Shown here piece after piece: positions 59,843 to 64,000 of a DNA stretch of 64,000 bases. Positions within the stretch are counted from its first letter, which is position 1, and each line of letters begins with the position of its first letter. The notes under the pieces were generated by a model that saw nothing but the letters and a program-made list of their open reading frames with translations, had not been told where the DNA came from and made no database searches. Origin of the DNA: Hydractinia symbiolongicarpus (taxonomy: Eukaryota > Cnidaria > Hydrozoa > Anthoathecata > Hydractiniidae); assembly GCF_029227915.1 (NCBI RefSeq), contig NC_079876.1:23312001-23376000 (forward strand). Reading direction: 5' to 3'. The position numbers and the translations under genes are program-made.

Positions 59843-61095
59843 AAAAATTGGCAGTGTTTAACAAGCAACCCAGAGATCCTAAAATGGGTATCGGTTTAAA
59901 AACTCCTTTTATGTCTCAACCCGTCCAGGCTGTAAAACCTCATCAATCTCGTATGAATGCAAATCAGTCGCTTTTGATATCCAAAGAAGTGAAAACTATG
60001 CTGAGAAAGGGTGCCATTCAAAAAGTTTACCCCCTAAAAGGGGAATTTCTGAGCAATCTGTTTCTAGTTTCCAGAAAGGATGGAGGGAACAGACCTGTGA
60101 TAAATCTAAAAAATCTGAATTCATTCATTCCTTACAATCACTTCAAAATGTAAAATTTGAGTTTGCTAAAAGAAATGTTGCAACAAGACGACTATATGTG
60201 CAAAATAGATCTGAAGGATGCATATTTTAATGTACTCTTACATCGTTCATCAAGGAAATATGTTCGGTTTCTCTGGCAAGGCAATCTTTAATCAATCTTT
60301 AATCAATCAGAGTTTCTTTGCTTTGGGTTAGGACTGGTAACACGGATCTTCACGAAGTTAATGAAATTTCCTTTGTCAATTTTACGTCAGATCAATATCC
60401 GGGTGATCATATACTTGGACAAAATGCTTCTCATGCATCAAACTATAGAACAAACTATAGAACACATTGATCTTCCTGTTGCAACATTTGGGTTTTGTGA
60501 TAAACTTAAAAAAATCTATTGTGACTCCGATTCAAAAAATCAATTTTTAAGGTCTAGAAATAGACTCGAGGACAATGTCACTTCTGTTGCCACCAGAAAA
60601 GGTGCGGAAATTAGTTAAGCAATGTCAAGAGGCAATAAAAAAGCCTCTAATGACTTTATGGAACTTGACCAGTCTGATAGGCCCTCATCAACAGCTCAAG
60701 CTATTATTTCAGCTCGATTACAGTATCGGTTTTTACAACAGGATCAGATTCAAGCTCTCAAAGTAAATTGTTCCTATCAGGCAACTCTCACTCTAAGAAA
60801 AAAACCAATACAGGAATTAGAATGGTGGGTGAACAACCTTCATTTATCAAACGGAAAATCTCTTCTGGTCCCAGAATTTCAGACACTTCTTCAGACAGAT
60901 GCCTCCAAAGAAGGATGGGTGCCTTTTGCATGGATCAATATGTAGGAGGGGAGTGGTCCAAACAGGAAGCATCGCTTCACATCAATATTTTAGAATTGAA
61001 TGCAGTTCACCTAGCATTGTTGACGTTCAGCAAATGTTCAAACTATCCACTGTACATGTACAAATGGACAACATGACTGCGTTGTCTTTCTAGTG
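59773..61095 (+). pseudogene. DIRS reverse transcriptase and RNase H, broken
   Basis: RT motifs: KGAIQKVYPLKGEFLSNLFL, VSRKDGGNRPVINLKNLNSF, a stop at 60151-60153, then KIDLKDAYFNVLLH (motif A Asp present). The active-site box reads YLDKM at 60412-60426, where the family has two Asp, so the second is lost. RNase H follows: LQTDASKEGW (60890) and NILELNAVHLALLTFSKC (60985). Frames change several times, and a run of 16 G at 61101-61116 sits where coding is lost. A later stretch with DVDLFCI, AWKPDPGSRATDAFQQAW and FPPLSLIGSVLAKARI (61310-61620) is the usual DIRS linker region. Confidence 0.8.
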
Positions 61096-61100
61096 AAAAT

Positions 61101-61116
61101 GGGGGGGGGGGGGGGG
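61101..61116 (+). repeat. homopolymer of 16 G
   Basis: An isolated G16 run in AT-rich DNA, inside the DIRS RT/RNase H region. Confidence 0.9.
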
Positions 61117-61831
61117 ACTCACAATACTTCAATGCTGCATCTACCCAAAAAGATCTGGGCTTTTCTTCTTTCCAATTAGATCACACTTACTGCCGAGTAC
61201 CTTCCAGGTGTGTTGAACGTGAAGGCGGATTGGCATCTCGCCATTTCCACGACACCAGCGCATGGCTTCTGAATCCACAGATGTTCAAAATCATATGTCA
61301 AATTTTGGGTCGACCAGACGTAGATCTTTTTTGCATCCCGGCTGTGTCATCAGATTCCAGTTTACATGGCCTGGAAACCAGACCCGGGAAGTCGGGCAAC
61401 AGATGCATTCCAGCAAGCATGGAATTATCGTCTTCCTTATGCATTCCCTCCTTTATCGTTAATAGGCAGTGTGTTAGCCAAAGCAAGGATAGAAGAGATC
61501 TGCTTGATTTTGCTTACACCCAATTGGCAGACACAGCCATGGTACAGTCAAGTCTTGGATATGGCAGTTCAAGCTCTTCTTCTGTTACCTCAAAATCCAA
61601 ATCTGTTAATGAATCCTCATTGAGAAGTAGATCCATTAGTGGCCAACAAATCAATAAGATTAGTGGCGTGGAAAGTCTCAGGAAAACTTTGGCAAGTCAA
61701 AGAATTTCAGAAAGGGCTGCAAACCTTATCACAAGTTCCCAACTACCAGGCTTGGTTTCTAATTACGAATTGTCCTGAGAAAATGAGTTAGCTGGTGCGG
61801 TGAACAACAGGTTGATCCCATTTTCTGTGAT

Positions 61832-62645
61832 TTGAATCATTTTCTAGATTATTTAGCTTACCTTTTTGAGTTGAAACTTAAATATAGGATAATAAATTGT
61901 CATAGGTCTGCTATTTCGTCTTATCATGAATATATAGACAATGCCCCCGTTGGACAACGTCCAGGGGTTTGTTCACTCATGACAGGAGTTTTCAATTCCA
62001 ACCCTCCTAAACCTAGATATGTATTTGTATGGGATGTTAAACAAGTTTTACAATACTTAGACAAACTGCCTTGTAATGATTTTCTTTCTTCTAGGATGCT
62101 GATTTTTGAAAGTGACTATGCTAACTTTTCTTACTTCAGCAGGTCGCTGTTCTGAAATAAAACATCTTGATATCAGATACATGACTCGTTCAACCTTTTC
62201 ATATGTTTTTTATTTTCATAAATTGACTAATAGCTGGAAAAAGGGTGAAGTCCCTCCAATTTTGGAATTACATGAGTTTCGTTTGAATAGAAAGCTCTGT
62301 GTTGTTCACACTTTGGAGGACTATTTGAACCGCACACAAAGTTGGCGTAAGGGCTCTAAAACACAGTTGCATTTAAGTTCAGTTGAACCTCATGTTGAAG
62401 TTGTAAATTCTACTATTTCAGGTTGGGTTAAAATTGTTTTAAAGGAGGCTGGAATTGATACATCAGTCTGCAAGGCACATTCTTGCCGCGCGGCTTCTAC
62501 ATCGAAAGCTAAAGTCATGAGTCTGTCCTTGAAGGATATTTTAAAAATGGGTAATTGGTCAGGGGAATCAACCTGGCAAAAGCATTATCATGAGAATCTT
62601 TGCATCAATGAGGCTGATGTTTATCAGAAGGCCGTATTTTCATGA
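61832..62645 (+). pseudogene. DIRS tyrosine recombinase
   Basis: Two overlapping frames. N-terminal part 61832-62155: FLDYLAYLFELKLKYRIINC, then SAISSYHEYI. After a frame change at about 62110 the catalytic part reads TSAGRCSEIKHLDIR (Arg I), AHSCRAASTSKAK (His-x-x-Arg) and WSGESTWQKHYHENL (nucleophile Tyr region). The catalytic positions appear present, and the second frame is open to its natural stop at 62643-62645. This enzyme would insert the circular cDNA by recombination. Confidence 0.8.
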
Positions 62646-62746
62646 TGATTTTTGGTTTGAACAGAGATTGTATGGGATTCTGCTTTCCAATATGTAGAGA
62701 TTGGGCTCGATTATCCAATATTATATCGGCGGAGATTTTATGAAAT

Positions 62747-62982
62747 AAAAGTCCTCAATTACGTAAGGCGCGAAGCGCTGCAATGTAATTGTGATTTTAT
62801 AAATAACATCGAAGTACGATGTAATATTGTCCCCCCACCAGCCCTGTGTCATACGATCATTGTTTACTGGTGCCCTATTTCATTTTATTTAGGCATTCGC
62901 GTTATCAGAACCAGAGCTTCACGAATTATTCGTTTCAGAAGAAGTGAATGAATTCATATTTATGCTTTCACGGTTTTAATGT
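62747..62982. other. short spacer between DIRS and Tigger fragments
   Basis: Contains a small GGCGCGAAGCGC-type inverted motif at about 62767. No gene. Confidence 0.5.
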
Positions 62983-62992
62983 ACAGTGTAGT

Positions 62993-63449
62993 CTACATAA
63001 CTCGAACGGCCAGGTCCATAGGTTGAGTATGCGACGTTGTATTCGGAGGAAGGAAGATTAATTCTACCCATTCCAGCTTTTCAACATGAGGACGAGCGAT
63101 GCAATTGTCAACAATCAGAGCAATTTTTCGTTTGGAGACAGAAAATTTTCGATCAAGCTCGCGTACCCATTCTTCGAACAGCTCTCCAGCTCTTTTTTTG
63201 CGAACGGTATCGCCAGGGTAGTGTTTTGACACCTTTAAAGCAACGAGGTTTGGCAAACTTTCCGATTACAAACATTGGTAAGCTCTCTCCTAAGGCATTG
63301 CCAGCAGCTAACCCAGTAAGTCTGACTTTACTATGCTTTCCTCCAGAGCACTTTTCACCTTTCATGTGCAGAGATTTATTTGGAAGGCATTGGAAGAAGA
63401 GCCCGAATTCGTCGGCATTGAAAATGTTTTCCAAAGGATCGCGGGACAA
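62993..63449 (-). pseudogene. Tigger/Jerky-like DDE transposase core, frameshifted and truncated
   Basis: The frame 63449-63153 has NIFNADEFGLFF (first Asp) and HSKVRLTGLAAGNALGESLP, then MFVIGKFAKPRCFKG. At about 63215 the register shifts to the frame 63256-62993, with GELFEEWVRELDRKF, IALIVDNCIARP (second Asp), VELIFLPPNTTSHTQPMD (third Asp). All three DDE residues are visible. The protein ends a few codons after the last Asp, running directly into the terminal repeat (MDLAVRVM then stop), so the usual C-terminal part is deleted. The N-terminal DNA-binding (CENP-B-like) part is not seen upstream. Confidence 0.8.
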
Positions 63450-63565
63450 AATGGCTGGTAAGGCTCGCCGGCGATGGTTTTGAAGGATACGCCATACCTG
63501 AAAATATAAGATAAGAAAAATGTGTATCTCCGTTGTTGTGTCAAGTGTGATTAGAGCTTTAAGCT

Positions 63566-63922
63566 TTGCTTGATTCGAATATAAAAGATTCGACTTTTCT
63601 AAATATGATTACTTTGTTTTCGGAACAAAATTTTAAAAAAAGTATGGATGCCATGGAAGTCAAACAAGTCAAAAAATTAAAAGACATTATTTGCTGCAAG
63701 GAACTTCCCATCATTAGGCTTCTTACTTACGAAATCAACGCTTTTGTAATGAGTTATCATGTTTATAAAAGTAACTGGACACCCTCTACCGTAGACGAAT
63801 TTTATTGTTTTATGGAACCGACAGATAAAATGGATAAATATGCAGTTGCAGTTCATAATGCCACAAAATTCGAGTTATGGAGTCACAAACCTTCAAGGGA
63901 CAAAATAATCTGTTCGACTTAA
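63566..63922 (+). pseudogene. HIRAN-like domain fragment inside the Tigger ends
   Basis: The readable part is NAFVMSYHVYKSNWTPSTVD, EFYCFMEPTDKMDKYAVAVH. The pattern 'HVYK..W.P......C..EP.N..DKYAV.V' is that of HIRAN-like domain proteins common in cnidarian genomes. The similarity ends at about 63878, exactly where transposon terminal sequence (TTCGAGTTATGGAG) begins, so the last ~15 codons are translated terminal repeat. It is a captured or interrupted host exon rather than a working gene. The start codon is uncertain (63566 is not ATG). Confidence 0.45.
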
Positions 63923-64000
63923 GGGAACATTCGAGTTATGGAGGTTCGAGTAGTAGAGGTTTTTTTATAGGAGTTTATTAGAAAATTTTCACGGTGCCAA

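Larger units (their letters stand above)
58687..62746 (+). mobile_element. DIRS-type tyrosine-recombinase retrotransposon, decayed
   Basis: Bounded by a 59-bp perfect inverted repeat: left 58687-58745 (ATTTCATAAAATCTCCGCCG...), right 62688-62746. Between them in order are a gag-like region, reverse transcriptase-RNase H and a tyrosine recombinase. Inverted ends plus a recombinase in place of an integrase identify the DIRS order. All coding regions carry stops and frameshifts and the RT active site is altered, but the ends are identical, so the insertion is not very old. Confidence 0.88.
62983..63955. mobile_element. Tigger/pogo-type DNA transposon, deleted derivative
   Basis: The left end reads CAGTGTAGTCTACATAACTC then GAACGG; the right end has TTCGAGTTATGGAGGTTCGA then GTAG. 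In inverted orientation these share the CxTAACTCGAA core (ACATAACTCGAAC / CCATAACTCGAAT). Tigger/pogo elements start with CAGT and duplicate TA. A broken DDE transposase lies on the minus strand and a HIRAN-like coding fragment on the plus strand. The subterminal CGAGTTATGG word is repeated at 63881 and 63931. Confidence 0.6.

Noticed and set aside
63362-63544. 60-codon minus frame as the transposase N-terminus
   Set aside because: It overlaps the DDE core in another frame and shows no DNA-binding motif.

Overview
The window is eukaryotic nuclear DNA, AT-rich, from an invertebrate animal. The evidence is four spliced, conserved animal housekeeping genes with canonical GT-AG introns, set in dense mobile-element debris. 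The repertoire (an RTE-clade LINE with a PHD-like finger, DIRS, ISL2EU-type THAP/YqaJ element, Helitrons, Tigger/pogo) would suit a cnidarian. That assignment is inference; nothing here fixes the species.

Layout. 1-1,000: a short single-exon orphan gene. 1-9.8 kb: mostly non-coding, with a small Helitron-like element, perfect hairpins, a truncated LINE and a decayed mobile-element ORF. 9.8-17.1 kb: MRPS21 on the minus strand, two exons separated by a ~7 kb intron that holds a TA-flanked inverted-repeat transposon, itself split by a ~3 kb RTE LINE. 20.0-27.2 kb: CZIB (C1orf123) on the plus strand, eight exons, 160 codons. 28.2-34.6 kb: a C9orf72 ortholog on the plus strand, at least nine exons, one intron carrying a truncated LINE. 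36.4-41.9 kb: NDUFAF2, six exons found. 42.4-45.4 kb: a decayed ISL2EU-type transposon with a THAP-DDE transposase and a convergent YqaJ nuclease. 49.3-54.0 kb: three almost identical 1,592-bp tandem units. 55.3-57.2 kb: a decayed Helitron-type helicase. 58.7-62.7 kb: a DIRS retrotransposon with 59-bp inverted ends and broken gag, RT/RNase H and tyrosine recombinase. 63-63.95 kb: a Tigger/pogo fragment with a HIRAN-like coding fragment between its ends.

The genes were assembled by reading short exons with matching phases. MRPS21 and NDUFAF2 act in mitochondria (ribosome, complex I assembly), C9orf72 acts in autophagy/lysosome traffic, and CZIB is a small zinc-binding protein. I see no sign that they form a functional cluster. 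Most structural interest lies in the nested and decayed transposons and in non-autonomous families (Helitron-like, long-TIR MITE, satellites) scattered in introns.
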